A stretch of 64,000 nucleotides of DNA, taken from Fulvivirga ligni (GTDB taxonomy: Bacteria > Bacteroidota > Bacteroidia > Cytophagales > Cyclobacteriaceae). Shown here piece after piece: positions 17,394-25,787 of the stretch; position 1 is the stretch's first letter; each line of letters opens with the position of its first letter. The DNA is taken from NCBI RefSeq assembly GCF_021389935.1, contig NZ_CP089979.1:1221001-1285000 (forward strand), given 5' to 3'. The notes beneath the pieces were generated by a model, which did no database searches, had not been told where the DNA came from, and saw only the letters and a list, made by a program, of their open reading frames with translations. Position numbers and translations under genes: made by a program.

Positions 17394-19457
17394 TTAGGTA
17401 AATTTTATTATTAAAGTGGTGTAATCATCATCAATGGCCTTTGATCCCGAAAACTCGTAAAGGGCGTTGATAAGATCTTCCTGTATGTTCACTATTTCCT
17501 TATGGCTCACAGTCTCTATAAAGTTTTGGAGCCTTTCGTAACCAAATTCTTCTGATTTGGCATTCTTAGCCTCTGTTATACCATCGGTATAGAGCACTAT
17601 TATATCGCCTTTTTTATATTGAAAGCAGTTAGTCTGGATGTAGTTTCCAAACTCGTTATTTCTAATGATCCCTAAGCCCAAGCCCTTATTCTGAAAATAG
17701 GATGCTTTCCCGGTTTGCGAATCATAATATAGCGTAGGGCAGTGGCCGGCTCTGGCAAACTCTACTTTTTGTCGCTCACTGTCGATTACAAAATAAGAAG
17801 TGGTGATAAACGAGGTCTTATCCAGGCAGCGGCTCAAGGCAGTATTGGCTTTAACTAAAAACTCTTTTGGAGGTAAATCCAACTGAGCAAAACTGTGAAA
17901 CACCCCTTTCATTTGAGACATGTGGAAGGCCGCTGACGTTCCTTTTCCGGATACGTCACTAATAATTAGAGCTATTTTATCCTGATTGATCCTGAAGGTG
18001 TCATAATAATCACCTCCTACTTCATCTGCAGCCTCAGAAAAGGCTATCATATCATAATCTTGCCCGTGGTCCAATACCTTTGGAAGTAGGCTGCTTTGTA
18101 CGCGCTTGGCAATTTTTAACTCTTCCTTATATCGCTCGTTTTCAAGGGCCTCAGAAAGAAGCCTGAAGTTTTCAATGGATATTCCGGCCTGGTTAGTAAA
18201 GGTGTCTATAATCTTAGACATCTCTTTATTGAAACCATCACTTACATCCTTTAAAAGAGCAAGCGTACCCACATGGCTGTTTTTTACATAAATAGGAAAA
18301 GCCATGATGGACCTAAAGCGCGATGATCTCAGCGTAGAAAGGTACTTGTTCGCGTTCTTAGATTTATCAGAGCTAGGCTCCAGCACGCCAGAAATCTTAT
18401 TATTGCTAATGTGTTCCTTAATAGTACCTACTTCGGCCACTGATATTTTGTGAGTATAGAACTTGCTGTTGCCTTCTTCTTCGAAAATCTCGATCCAGGC
18501 GGCATCAGCAAATACGGTGCTGGTGGCACTTTCAAGCAAAATGTCATACACTCTCTCCTCGTTCTGCTCGGTTTGGATAGACTGGCTAAGCCTTTGGAAG
18601 TTAACTACTTCTTCCAGCTTTTGCTCAAATACCGAACTGGTAGGAAGGTTAAATAAAATTACCAGTAGTGAGAAAAGTGAGTAAATAAATATGAATATCA
18701 TTAAAGATATCAGGAAGATATTATTCCCGATATTAAGGAAAACAGGTGTGTTTTTGCCAATGTCATCTGCAAAAGAGAATACCGTAAAAGCGAAATAGCC
18801 CAGATAGAACATGGCCAGCAAAATCAGCAGGATGCTCTTCCACTTTTGCTTAAAGTTAAGGTAGGCTACCCATTTCATATTGGCCGAAAGGAAGATTCCT
18901 AAAAGCACTAATATACCCATGTAGTACCTCTCTAAGTTCGCAATGGCCGGAACAGGAAGTACCACGTAAAGTAGACTTATTAATAAGGCATATTCAAAGA
19001 TCTGCCATACGGTAAGTAAGAACTTGGATTTCTGGTAGAGAATGAGCCTTTTCCATACTATGAAAGTAGAAATGAGGAATGAAGCCAATAGACCCAGATT
19101 TATTAGATAGATAAACTCTTGAAAGAGTACATTTTCAGCCAGCTTGGTGCTGCCCAGCAATATAAGAAACAGGCGAAACACCAGAGAAACTATGGTGGTA
19201 ATAAGCCCGGTTACGAATACTTTCCAGAGCAGGTCTATGAAGTTTACACTCTCAGCTTTTTCAATTCTGTATTTGAAGAAAACGAATAGTGAAAGAATGA
19301 AAACACTCAGCGCTATTTTAGGAATGCTATCAGCAATTCCCGAGTTCATGTCGATCTTGTTACTGAAAACAATGGAAAGCTCAGTGAATACCATAGTCAC
19401 CCATGCAATGATGGAGACTAGGGTGGTGAGTCTGATTACGGCTTTCCGGCTGAGCAT
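17394..19457 (-). CDS. Membrane GAF-PP2C (SpoIIE/RsbU-type) phosphatase
   Basis: A 687-residue sensor phosphatase. The N-terminal third holds about eight membrane segments (residues 8-270), then a GAF domain (roughly 290-440) and a C-terminal SpoIIE domain. In the last, EVGGDYYDTF, ISDVSGKGTSAAFHMS, VLYTDGITEAKNAK and DDDYTTLIIKF supply the metal-binding aspartates. It would dephosphorylate the STAS protein encoded next, turning a membrane or small-molecule signal into release of the kinase's target. It is first in a three-gene operon; the start codon follows a short AT-rich gap. The ligand is unknown. Confidence 0.9.
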   Translation of the reverse strand: MLSRKAVIRLTTLVSIIAWVTMVFTELSIVFSNKIDMNSGIADSIPKIALSVFILSLFVFFKYRIEKAESVNFIDLLWKVFVTGLITTIVSLVFRLFLILLGSTKLAENVLFQEFIYLINLGLLASFLISTFIVWKRLILYQKSKFLLTVWQIFEYALLISLLYVVLPVPAIANLERYYMGILVLLGIFLSANMKWVAYLNFKQKWKSILLILLAMFYLGYFAFTVFSFADDIGKNTPVFLNIGNNIFLISLMIFIFIYSLFSLLVILFNLPTSSVFEQKLEEVVNFQRLSQSIQTEQNEERVYDILLESATSTVFADAAWIEIFEEEGNSKFYTHKISVAEVGTIKEHISNNKISGVLEPSSDKSKNANKYLSTLRSSRFRSIMAFPIYVKNSHVGTLALLKDVSDGFNKEMSKIIDTFTNQAGISIENFRLLSEALENERYKEELKIAKRVQSSLLPKVLDHGQDYDMIAFSEAADEVGGDYYDTFRINQDKIALIISDVSGKGTSAAFHMSQMKGVFHSFAQLDLPPKEFLVKANTALSRCLDKTSFITTSYFVIDSERQKVEFARAGHCPTLYYDSQTGKASYFQNKGLGLGIIRNNEFGNYIQTNCFQYKKGDIIVLYTDGITEAKNAKSEEFGYERLQNFIETVSHKEIVNIQEDLINALYEFSGSKAIDDDYTTLIIKFT

Positions 19458-19549
19458 AGATTTTTAAAAAATTGCCTTGAAGATAGTAAATAATCTTTTT
19501 TTAAATAATAAATGACATGATCAAAGGACTTTTTTGAGTTTAAAAATAA

Positions 19550-19586
19550 AAAGCCCTGACCAGTGAATTTCACCAATCAGGGCTTT
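19550..19586 (-). terminator. Rho-independent terminator of the aldolase gene
   Basis: AAAGCCCTGA and TCAGGGCTTT form a 10-bp perfect stem with a 17-base loop. On the minus strand it is followed by a T-rich tract, and it lies 20 bases after the aldolase stop codon. Confidence 0.8.
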
Positions 19587-19606
19587 AAATCTCTTAATAA
19601 ACGAGA

Positions 19607-20683
19607 TTAGGCGATAGTGCCTACGTTATTTAAGTCTTCAAATGCCTTTTTCAATCTTACAATGAAAGAGTCTTCAGCTTTTCTTAACCAAACTCTTGGA
19701 TCATAAAACTTCTTGTTTGGCACGTCATCTCCGTCAGGGTTACCAATTTGAGCCTGAAGGAAACCTTCGTTCTCTTTGTAGTAATTTTTGATGCCTTCCC
19801 AGAACGCCCACTGCTGATCAGTGTCTATGTTCATTTTAATAACACCGTAAGAAATACCTTCTCTGATCTCTTCTACAGTAGAACCAGAACCTCCGTGGAA
19901 TACGAAATCTACAGGGTGGTCTTCGCTAGTGTTATATTTTTCTTTGATGTAATCCTGAGAATTCTTAAGAATTACAGGAGTTAATTTTACGTTACCTGGC
20001 TTATAAACACCGTGTACGTTACCGAAAGCTGCTGCAATAGTAAATCTATGGCTTATTTTGCCTAATTCTTCATAAGCATAAGCTACCTCTTCTGGTTGAG
20101 TATATAACTTAGAGCTATCTACGTCTGTATTGTCTACACCATCTTCTTCACCACCAGTAACACCTAATTCAATCTCCAGAGTCATGTCCATTTTGCTCAT
20201 TCTCTCCAGATATGTTTTACAGATGTCTATGTTCTCTTCTAAAGACTCTTCAGAAAGGTCAATCATGTGAGAACTGAAAAGCGGCTTGCCGTGAGATTTA
20301 TAGAATTCCTCGCCAGCATCTAGCATACCATCTATCCATGGTAAAAGCTTTTTAGCTGCGTGGTCAGTGTGAAGTATTACAGTAGCTCCATAAAGTTCAG
20401 CCATTTGATGAACGTGCTTGGCACCAGAAACGGCACCTGCAATAGCGGCTTGTTGGTCAGTATTTGGTAAACCTTTACCAGCATAAAAACTTGCGCCACC
20501 GTTTGAGAATTGAATAATTACGGGAGATTTAATAGCAGCAGCGGTCTCTAAAACTGCGTTTACTGTGTTAGTACCTGTTACATTTACCGCAGGTAATGCA
20601 AACTGCTTTTCTTTTGCGTACTGAAATAATTTTTGTACATCATCTCCGGTGATTACTCCCGGTTTTAAATATGAAGCTGACAT
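19607..20683 (-). CDS. fbaA: Fructose-bisphosphate aldolase class II
   Basis: Zinc-dependent aldolase of 358 residues, cleaving fructose 1,6-bisphosphate to glyceraldehyde 3-phosphate and dihydroxyacetone phosphate in glycolysis and gluconeogenesis. ATVILHTDHAAKKLLPWID carries the Asp and first zinc His; LEIELGVTGGEEDGVDN, FGNVHGVYKPGNVKL and VFHGGSGSTVEEIREGI supply other ligands and the phosphate loop. The length matches the E. coli FbaA (class IIA) type. It stands alone, with a strong terminator downstream and a 166-base divergent region to accD. Confidence 0.97.
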   Translation of the reverse strand: MSASYLKPGVITGDDVQKLFQYAKEKQFALPAVNVTGTNTVNAVLETAAAIKSPVIIQFSNGGASFYAGKGLPNTDQQAAIAGAVSGAKHVHQMAELYGATVILHTDHAAKKLLPWIDGMLDAGEEFYKSHGKPLFSSHMIDLSEESLEENIDICKTYLERMSKMDMTLEIELGVTGGEEDGVDNTDVDSSKLYTQPEEVAYAYEELGKISHRFTIAAAFGNVHGVYKPGNVKLTPVILKNSQDYIKEKYNTSEDHPVDFVFHGGSGSTVEEIREGISYGVIKMNIDTDQQWAFWEGIKNYYKENEGFLQAQIGNPDGDDVPNKKFYDPRVWLRKAEDSFIVRLKKAFEDLNNVGTIA

Positions 20684-20773
20684 TATTCTATTAGTTTAAT
20701 GATTAAATGTGCTTTTATTATGCTATGCAAATAAACTAAATAATTTAGGTTGGACACATTCTTATAGGTAATT

Positions 20774-20804
20774 TTTGAAAGATTGGTATTAAGGTAGATA
20801 TTTG
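20774..20804 (+). promoter_or_regulatory. Candidate accD promoter
   Basis: TTTG at 20774-20777 and GATATTTG at 20797-20804 are 19 bases apart, the usual -33/-7 spacing in Bacteroidota. The -7 element differs from TAnnTTTG by one base. The ATG follows 45 bases later. Confidence 0.35.
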
Positions 20805-20849
20805 CAAGAATCATTTAGACTGTAATTGATCGTGGATCAATAAATATAT

Positions 20850-21698
20850 ATGGATAACATGAGCTGGTTCAAAAGAAAAGATAAGGGGATTCAGACCCCT
20901 ACAGAGGCGAAAAAAGAAGCGCCTGACGGCCTTTGGTTTAAAACTCCAAGCGGAAAAATTATACATACCAGGGAATTGAAAAACAATTCCTACGTAAGCC
21001 CGGAAGATGGGTACCATGTTCGGATTGGTAGCAAAGAGTATTTCGAAATTCTCTTTGATGATAATAATTTCACTGAGTTGGATGAAAATATGGAGTCTGG
21101 TGACCCATTGAAATTCAAAGACACCAAAGCTTACCCTGAAAGGATTAAAGCTTCTCAGAAAAAATCAGGTCTTAAAGATGCGGTAAGAACTGCACACGGT
21201 AAAATCAATGGCTTAGATTTAACTATTGCTTGTATGGATTTCGGTTTCATCGGAGGTTCTATGGGATCTGTGGTGGGTGAGAAGATTGCACGAGCTATTG
21301 ATCATTCTATTGAAAACAAGAAGCCTTTCTTAATGATCTCTAAGTCTGGTGGTGCCAGAATGATGGAGGCAGGGCTTTCTCTTATGCAGATGGCTAAAAC
21401 TTCTGCTAAACTGGCTTTACTTAGTGAGGCTAAATTACCTTATATCTCATTATTAACTGACCCTACTACAGGTGGTGTTACTGCTTCTTATGCTATGCTA
21501 GGAGATTTTAACATTGCTGAGCCAGGTGCGCTTATAGGCTTTGCCGGGCCAAGGGTAATTAGAGAAACCATTGGTAAAGATCTTCCTAAAGGATTCCAAA
21601 GTGCAGAGTTTGTGCTAGATCATGGTTTCCTTGATTTTATAGTGGACAGAAGAAACTTAAAAGCTAAGCTTACTACGTTATTAAAAATGTTGAAATAA
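20850..21698 (+). CDS. accD: Acetyl-CoA carboxylase carboxyltransferase beta subunit (zinc ribbon lost)
   Basis: Carboxyltransferase subunit that makes malonyl-CoA with AccA in fatty-acid synthesis. The 282-residue protein has the crotonase-type core: [57 protein letters not shown] and [14 protein letters not shown]. The N-terminal domain that normally holds a four-Cys zinc ribbon reads [18 protein letters not shown] and [13 protein letters not shown], with every cysteine replaced. I recall the same replacement in other Bacteroidota AccD proteins, so it looks like a lineage trait. MSWFKRKDK three codons in (20859) is an equally possible start. A terminator follows directly. Confidence 0.95.
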   Translation: MDNMSWFKRKDKGIQTPTEAKKEAPDGLWFKTPSGKIIHTRELKNNSYVSPEDGYHVRIGSKEYFEILFDDNNFTELDENMESGDPLKFKDTKAYPERIKASQKKSGLKDAVRTAHGKINGLDLTIACMDFGFIGGSMGSVVGEKIARAIDHSIENKKPFLMISKSGGARMMEAGLSLMQMAKTSAKLALLSEAKLPYISLLTDPTTGGVTASYAMLGDFNIAEPGALIGFAGPRVIRETIGKDLPKGFQSAEFVLDHGFLDFIVDRRNLKAKLTTLLKMLK

Positions 21699-21721
21699 GT
21701 TTAGCTACGATATATTTAATG

Positions 21722-21752
21722 AAAAACTGCTTCGATAACCGAAGCAGTTTTT
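21722..21752 (+). terminator. Rho-independent terminator of accD
   Basis: AAAAACTGCTTCG and CGAAGCAGTTTTT form a 13-bp perfect stem with a 5-base loop, followed by TT. It lies 24 bases after the accD stop. Confidence 0.85.
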
Positions 21753-21817
21753 TTATGCTCCTTTCATAGAAGTGAAATTTTTTATTAGATTTATATTATA
21801 ACTTAAATCTTACCGCT

Positions 21818-22423
21818 ATGAACAGAGTGATTAAATTTTCTATTGTAATCCTGGCTGCAGTATTTCTAAGTGCCTTTTATCCAGCAAGAGAGGAAAAACT
21901 TGTTGTGATAGATCCGGGCCATGGAGGGGCTGATGCCGGAGCTAGGTTAGATGAGATTGCGGAAAAGGATTTGACATTGGCTATAGCCGAAAAGCTGCAG
22001 AAGTTCAATTCAGATACTCGTATCAAAATAGTCTTATCTAGAAATACAGATCACTTAAAAACACTAAAAGAAAGGGTTGAAGAGATCAATCTGTTAAAGC
22101 CTGATCTTCTAATTTCATTGCATGTATCTACTCATGAAAATGTAAATGAGCAGGGCATACAGGCTACCGTCTGTGCAAATAAGGACTATGAGTCAGTATC
22201 TTCTGTGGTTGCTGAAAATTTGGTAGCATCTTTTCCAGACGCTTTTGAAAAGCAGCCGGTTCAAGCTGGTAACTATTTTATTTTGAGGAATTTAGATAGT
22301 CCAGGTGTGCTTCTTAATATGGGCTATTTATCTAATGAGCATGATAGAGCGTATTTATCCAGTGAAGCCGGCCAGAATGAAATTGCTAATACTATTGTAA
22401 CGGCCATTCAAAAGTCATTGTAA
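21818..22423 (+). CDS. N-acetylmuramoyl-L-alanine amidase (Amidase_3)
   Basis: Exported zinc amidase of 201 residues that removes stem peptides from peptidoglycan. A signal peptide (VIKFSIVILAAVFLSAFYPA) precedes VVIDPGHGGADAGARLDEIAEKDL, with the first zinc His and Glu, then RNTDHLKTLKERVEEIN and LLISLHVSTHEN with the second His. There is no SPOR or other wall-binding domain, so it is a minimal catalytic form. A 51-codon membrane-protein gene begins 15 bases after it and is likely co-transcribed. The particular cleavage role (cell separation or recycling) is not visible. Confidence 0.88.
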   Translation: MNRVIKFSIVILAAVFLSAFYPAREEKLVVIDPGHGGADAGARLDEIAEKDLTLAIAEKLQKFNSDTRIKIVLSRNTDHLKTLKERVEEINLLKPDLLISLHVSTHENVNEQGIQATVCANKDYESVSSVVAENLVASFPDAFEKQPVQAGNYFILRNLDSPGVLLNMGYLSNEHDRAYLSSEAGQNEIANTIVTAIQKSL

Positions 22424-22437
22424 AGTGGTTATTCAAA

Positions 22438-22593
22438 ATGGATATCATTGAGACCTTCTTATCCGGGAAAGGAGCGGGTTGGGTTCTGCTGATTTTGGCG
22501 CTGATTGCTGTTTTTAGTTTTGATAAAATCGTGAAACTCATAGTGTATTTTATCAACAGAGCTGAGGAAAGAAAAAACAAGCGAAGGCATTAG
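22438..22593 (+). CDS. Small single-pass membrane protein, 51 residues
   Basis: Short reading frame beginning MDIIETFLSGKGAG with one hydrophobic helix (WVLLILALIAVFSF, residues 15-28). It then continues DKIVKLIVYFINRAEERKNK into a strongly basic tail ending RRH. The composition is that of a real bitopic small protein with an inside-positive C-terminus. It starts 15 bases after the amidase stop and ends 58 bases before the AraC gene. I recognise no family; a role alongside the amidase is only suggested by position. Confidence 0.5.
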   Translation: MDIIETFLSGKGAGWVLLILALIAVFSFDKIVKLIVYFINRAEERKNKRRH

Positions 22594-22595
22594 CA

Positions 22596-22636
22596 TTGCT
22601 GCTGAATTATTGTTTGTATATTTGAATTTTACAAAC
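22596..22636 (+). promoter_or_regulatory. Promoter and putative operator of the AraC-like gene
   Basis: TTG at 22596-22598 and TATATTTG at 22617-22624 fit the Bacteroidota -33/-7 pattern (18-base gap). Overlapping the -7 box and expected start site is the inverted repeat GTTTGTA (22612-22618) / TACAAAC (22630-22636). The half-site TTACAAAC recurs upstream of the following SDR gene. A strong ribosome-binding site AGAGGAGGT lies at 22638-22646. Confidence 0.45.
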
Positions 22637-22651
22637 CAGAGGAGGTGGATT

Positions 22652-23581
22652 ATGAGAAATGTTACTTTAGATGAGTTCTACAAAGAAGCTGCTGATTTTA
22701 CCGGTAAGGAAATAAGTGCTCTTCTGCCTCCAGGCATCACGAAGGAAATTGGTCACTTCAATGTTTTTGATGTGGCAGACACCATCCAAAAGGTAAAGCG
22801 CAAGGCGGAAATGCCTTATAACCGACGTGCCTATTATAAAATAAGCTTAATTAGAGGGAAAAACAGGGCTGAATATGCTGATAAGGTGATTCAGGTGGAA
22901 AAGAACGCCCTTCTTTTCGGTACGCCTAAAGTGCCCTATCATTGGTTGCCTCAAGATGAGAATCAGGCAGGTTCTTTTTGTGTGTTCACTGCAGAGTTCA
23001 TGGTGAAGAATAAAAGCGGTCTGGTGCTGGATGACCTTCCTATTTTTAAAGCAGGCGGCTATCCTGTGTTTGAAATATCAGAAGAAAAGGCCAATGAAAT
23101 CAATTGGATTTTCAAAAAAATGCAGGAAGAAATCAGCTCTGATTATGAGTTTAAATATGACCTGTTAAGAAATTATGTGATCGAGCTGATTCATTATGGC
23201 CAAAAATTACAGCCAGCCAGCACCGTACATAGTCAGCAAGATGCCTCAGCTAGAATCATTTCACTTTTTATAGAACTATTAGAGCGCCAGTTTCCTATTG
23301 AATCACCCACTCAGAAGCTGAGTTTGAGATCGGCCAAGGAATATGCGGACCGATTGGCCATACATGTAAATCACCTCAATAAGGTGCTGAAAGAAAGCAC
23401 AGGTAAGACTACAACAGAAGTTATAACCAGCCGCATGTTACAGGAAGCTAAGATTTTGCTTAAACAAACTGACTGGAATATTTCTGAAATTGCCTATAGC
23501 CTGGGTTTTGAAGAGGTGGCCCATTTTTCTAATTTCTTCAAGAAGAGAACAGAGCAGGCTCCACTGGCTTTCCGTGCATAG
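22652..23581 (+). CDS. AraC-family transcriptional regulator
   Basis: DNA-binding regulator of 309 residues. A cupin-like N-terminal sensing domain (about residues 30-150, with FGTPKVPYHWLPQDENQAGS) is followed by two helix-turn-helix motifs: YADRLAIHVNHLNKVLKEST and WNISEIAYSLGFEEVAHFSN, ending FFKKRTEQAPLAFRA. The ATG at 22652 is chosen because a textbook AGGAGG site is seven bases upstream; the longer reading from 22610 begins inside the promoter. The SDR gene 105 bases downstream carries direct repeats of the same half-site, so the SDR gene is the likely target. The effector is unknown. Confidence 0.88.
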   Translation: MRNVTLDEFYKEAADFTGKEISALLPPGITKEIGHFNVFDVADTIQKVKRKAEMPYNRRAYYKISLIRGKNRAEYADKVIQVEKNALLFGTPKVPYHWLPQDENQAGSFCVFTAEFMVKNKSGLVLDDLPIFKAGGYPVFEISEEKANEINWIFKKMQEEISSDYEFKYDLLRNYVIELIHYGQKLQPASTVHSQQDASARIISLFIELLERQFPIESPTQKLSLRSAKEYADRLAIHVNHLNKVLKESTGKTTTEVITSRMLQEAKILLKQTDWNISEIAYSLGFEEVAHFSNFFKKRTEQAPLAFRA

Positions 23582-23596
23582 CTTCATATTTGATTT

Positions 23597-23625
23597 TTGC
23601 AAACTATGGATTGATTCTTACAAAC
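23597..23625 (+). promoter_or_regulatory. Putative AraC-regulator operator upstream of the SDR gene
   Basis: TTGCAAAC (23597-23604) and TTACAAAC (23618-23625) are direct repeats exactly 21 bp apart, two helical turns, the layout favoured by AraC-family dimers. TTACAAAC also occurs in the araC promoter at 22629-22636. Confidence 0.4.
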
Positions 23626-23686
23626 GCCCGCTTGGGTAATTGTACGACCTTTGCTTCATCTTATTAGAATTAAAAAGTAATTAAAG

Positions 23687-24454
23687 ATGAAGACAGACAA
23701 TCAAAAAATAGCAGTTGTAACAGGTGGTAGTCGCGGACTCGGAAGAGATATGGTTATCAACTTGGCAAAAAAAGGTTTAGATGTGATTTTTACTTATCAC
23801 AGCAATAAGGAAAAAGCCGATGAAGTAGTGGCGGAAGTTCAGAATATAGGACAAAAGGCCATAGCTTTCCAGCTAGATACCAGCGACATTTCTCAGTTCG
23901 ATGGCTTTTTCGAAAAAGTAGGTTCACACTTAAAGGAAAATACAGGTAGCTCTAATTTCGATTATTTGGTAAACAATGCTGGTACAGCGCTTTATTCGCC
24001 GTTTGCACAAACTACCGAGCAGCAGTTTGATGATATTATGAATATCCATTATAAGGGTGTATTCTTCCTTACTCAAAAGGCATTGCCATTAATGAATGAT
24101 GGCGGCGGCATTGTGAATATTTCTTCCGGATTAGCTCGCTTTGCCATGCCAGGATCTTCCACTTACGGGTCTATGAAAGGAGCTGTAGAGGTGCTTACCA
24201 AATATTTGGCTAAAGAGCTGGGTGGTAGACAAATTAAGGCTAATGTAGTGGCTCCAGGTGCTATTGAAACAGATTTCGGAGGAGGCCATGTAAGAGATAA
24301 CAAGGAAACAAATCAGATGGTGGCTAATTCTACGGCGCTGGGCAGAGCCGGAGTGCCAGAAGATATTGGTGGCGTAGTAGCTTTCCTTTGTACAGAAGAT
24401 GCCAGATGGATCAACGGACAGCGCATTGAAGTTTCTGGCGGTATGAATATCTAA
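23687..24454 (+). CDS. Short-chain dehydrogenase/reductase (SDR)
   Basis: NAD(P)-dependent oxidoreductase of 255 residues. The cofactor motif is TGGSRGLGRDM (residues 12-22); NNAGTALYSP, the catalytic NISSGLARFAM and YGSMKGAVEVLTKYLAKE, and a C-terminal GVVAFLCTEDARWINGQRIE with VSGG complete the classical SDR pattern. The YxxxK pair is present as YGSMK. The substrate cannot be inferred. It follows the AraC-type regulator on the same strand, with a half-site direct repeat in the gap, and is followed by a long inverted repeat. Confidence 0.9.
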   Translation: MKTDNQKIAVVTGGSRGLGRDMVINLAKKGLDVIFTYHSNKEKADEVVAEVQNIGQKAIAFQLDTSDISQFDGFFEKVGSHLKENTGSSNFDYLVNNAGTALYSPFAQTTEQQFDDIMNIHYKGVFFLTQKALPLMNDGGGIVNISSGLARFAMPGSSTYGSMKGAVEVLTKYLAKELGGRQIKANVVAPGAIETDFGGGHVRDNKETNQMVANSTALGRAGVPEDIGGVVAFLCTEDARWINGQRIEVSGGMNI

Positions 24455-24478
24455 TAAATACGTTTTGGTCAAATAATT

Positions 24479-24537
24479 GCTGAGGTTGTTTTATTAAATA
24501 TAATTAATTCTATATTTTTCAATAAAATAACCTCAGC
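24479..24537 (+). terminator. Long inverted repeat between the SDR gene and the next gene
   Basis: The 17-base arms GCTGAGGTTGTTTTATT and AATAAAATAACCTCAGC pair with a single G-T wobble around a 25-base AT loop. There is no U-run after it, and it ends four bases before the next ATG. It may terminate the SDR transcript or fold in the leader of the next gene. Confidence 0.4.
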
Positions 24538-24541
24538 GATT

Positions 24542-24946
24542 ATGATTAAAAAAATGATTCTTTGCACCTTGCTCTGTGTAGTTATGGGCAAGGCTTATTC
24601 TCAATTTGGCGTTAGTGCTCATCAATCTAACATACCCTTTGTAGGGCTGAGTTATGAAATAAATAATACATTCTTACCTGAGCTAAGGATAGGCATGGAT
24701 TCTTATTTAGACGATTTGAGTGTAGAGCTAACGGCCAGTTATATCTATGCGAAGAATGAAACTGTAAATGGCTATGCAGGCATAGGTTACAGAGTAAATG
24801 TTTTCGAAGGTGTTGTAATTCCGATTGGAATAAATATTTACCCATTCGAACAGAAGCATTTTGGTTGCCAAATTGAGCTTGCGCCTATTCTGGCAGAAGA
24901 TGATAGTATTTTGAGAGGAAGCTGGGGTATCAGGTATAGATTTTAA
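24542..24946 (+). CDS. Small secreted beta-rich protein
   Basis: A 134-residue exported protein (signal KKMILCTLLCVVMGKAYSQF). The mature part alternates hydrophobic and polar residues in strands such as LSYEINNTFLPELRIGMD and ELTASYIYAKNETVNGYAGI, and ends in an aromatic residue (WGIRYRF) as small outer-membrane barrels do. Six to eight strands would fit. No family is recognised. It is bracketed by two long inverted repeats (24479-24537 and 24950-25003), so it is probably a single-gene transcript. Confidence 0.6.
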   Translation: MIKKMILCTLLCVVMGKAYSQFGVSAHQSNIPFVGLSYEINNTFLPELRIGMDSYLDDLSVELTASYIYAKNETVNGYAGIGYRVNVFEGVVIPIGINIYPFEQKHFGCQIELAPILAEDDSILRGSWGIRYRF

Positions 24947-24949
24947 AAT

Positions 24950-25003
24950 AAAGAGGTTGTATCAAATGTGGAGCTTGTCTGCCACGTTTGATGCGACCTC
25001 TTT
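24950..25003. terminator. Bidirectional terminator-like inverted repeat
   Basis: Arms AAAGAGGTTGTATCAAA and TTTGATGCGACCTCTTT (17 bases, mostly complementary) enclose a 20-base spacer. It lies between two convergent genes and is followed on the plus strand by ACTATT. Confidence 0.6.
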
Positions 25004-25024
25004 ACTATTCGATGTTAAATCAAA

Positions 25025-25615
25025 TTAGTATGTACCGCTTCTGGATACATCAAATCCGCTCATAATATCTGATACGGCTTTCATAGCATCGGTATCTTTT
25101 ACCGTATAATCTTGTTTAAAGGCACCATTCTCAAGTCCTTGCCATATGGTTTTTCCAGTAGTATAATCTGTGGCAGTTATTAATAGCGTACCTCTGTCGG
25201 CTTGCATGGTTTCGGGTCTTTCTATGCCAGTTGTAGGCTCTGCTCTGTTATCGAAATCTCCTTTAATATTTCCTTCCCTGTTAAATACTATATAAGAAAT
25301 CAATACATCAGGATGTTTAGGGCTGTATTTAAAATTTCTGTCAATCATTTCTTGTTTTATGGAAGTTTTGATTGACTCATTGGCTTCCGTTCCCGGGTAT
25401 TTCTCATCAGTGAAAATATAAACGCTCTGCATATTTTCACTTTCTACAATTACAGCTTCCTGTGTGCCAGGTTCCTGATCTTCATTCGGGTTTATAAAGG
25501 CAAAAGTACGGTAGGTTTTGTCTATAGATCCTGCAGCTTTTTCAGTGTGAATTTGTTGTGCATAGGCTGAGATAAAAAACACGCTCATTCCTAGTGCTAA
25601 TATTATCTTTTTCAT
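25025..25615 (-). CDS. DUF4136-like secreted protein
   Basis: Exported protein of 196 residues with signal KKIILALGMSVFFISAYAQQ. The body has features of DUF4136 proteins: KTYRTFAFINPNED near the start, ESIKTSIKQEMIDRNFKY (a helix before 'D/N-F-x-Y'), PDVLISYIVF and LLITATDYTTGKTIWQGL near the end. These proteins are periplasmic or envelope-associated, with unknown role. It is monocistronic as far as visible, with an inverted repeat beyond its 3' end. Confidence 0.6.
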   Translation of the reverse strand: MKKIILALGMSVFFISAYAQQIHTEKAAGSIDKTYRTFAFINPNEDQEPGTQEAVIVESENMQSVYIFTDEKYPGTEANESIKTSIKQEMIDRNFKYSPKHPDVLISYIVFNREGNIKGDFDNRAEPTTGIERPETMQADRGTLLITATDYTTGKTIWQGLENGAFKQDYTVKDTDAMKAVSDIMSGFDVSRSGTY

Positions 25616-25787
25616 AACTAATTTACTTTAGTTTTCTTTAAATAAATTCAATGAAAAGATTAGAAAAAACCATGCCTGATTTAAACGGGCGTTTAATGGT
25701 GTAAAATGCTTATTATGAAATAATTGAGTGGATTTTTTGAGAATTTTAGGGCAAGTTTTTACACACTAAAAATGGGTGCCAAACGGC

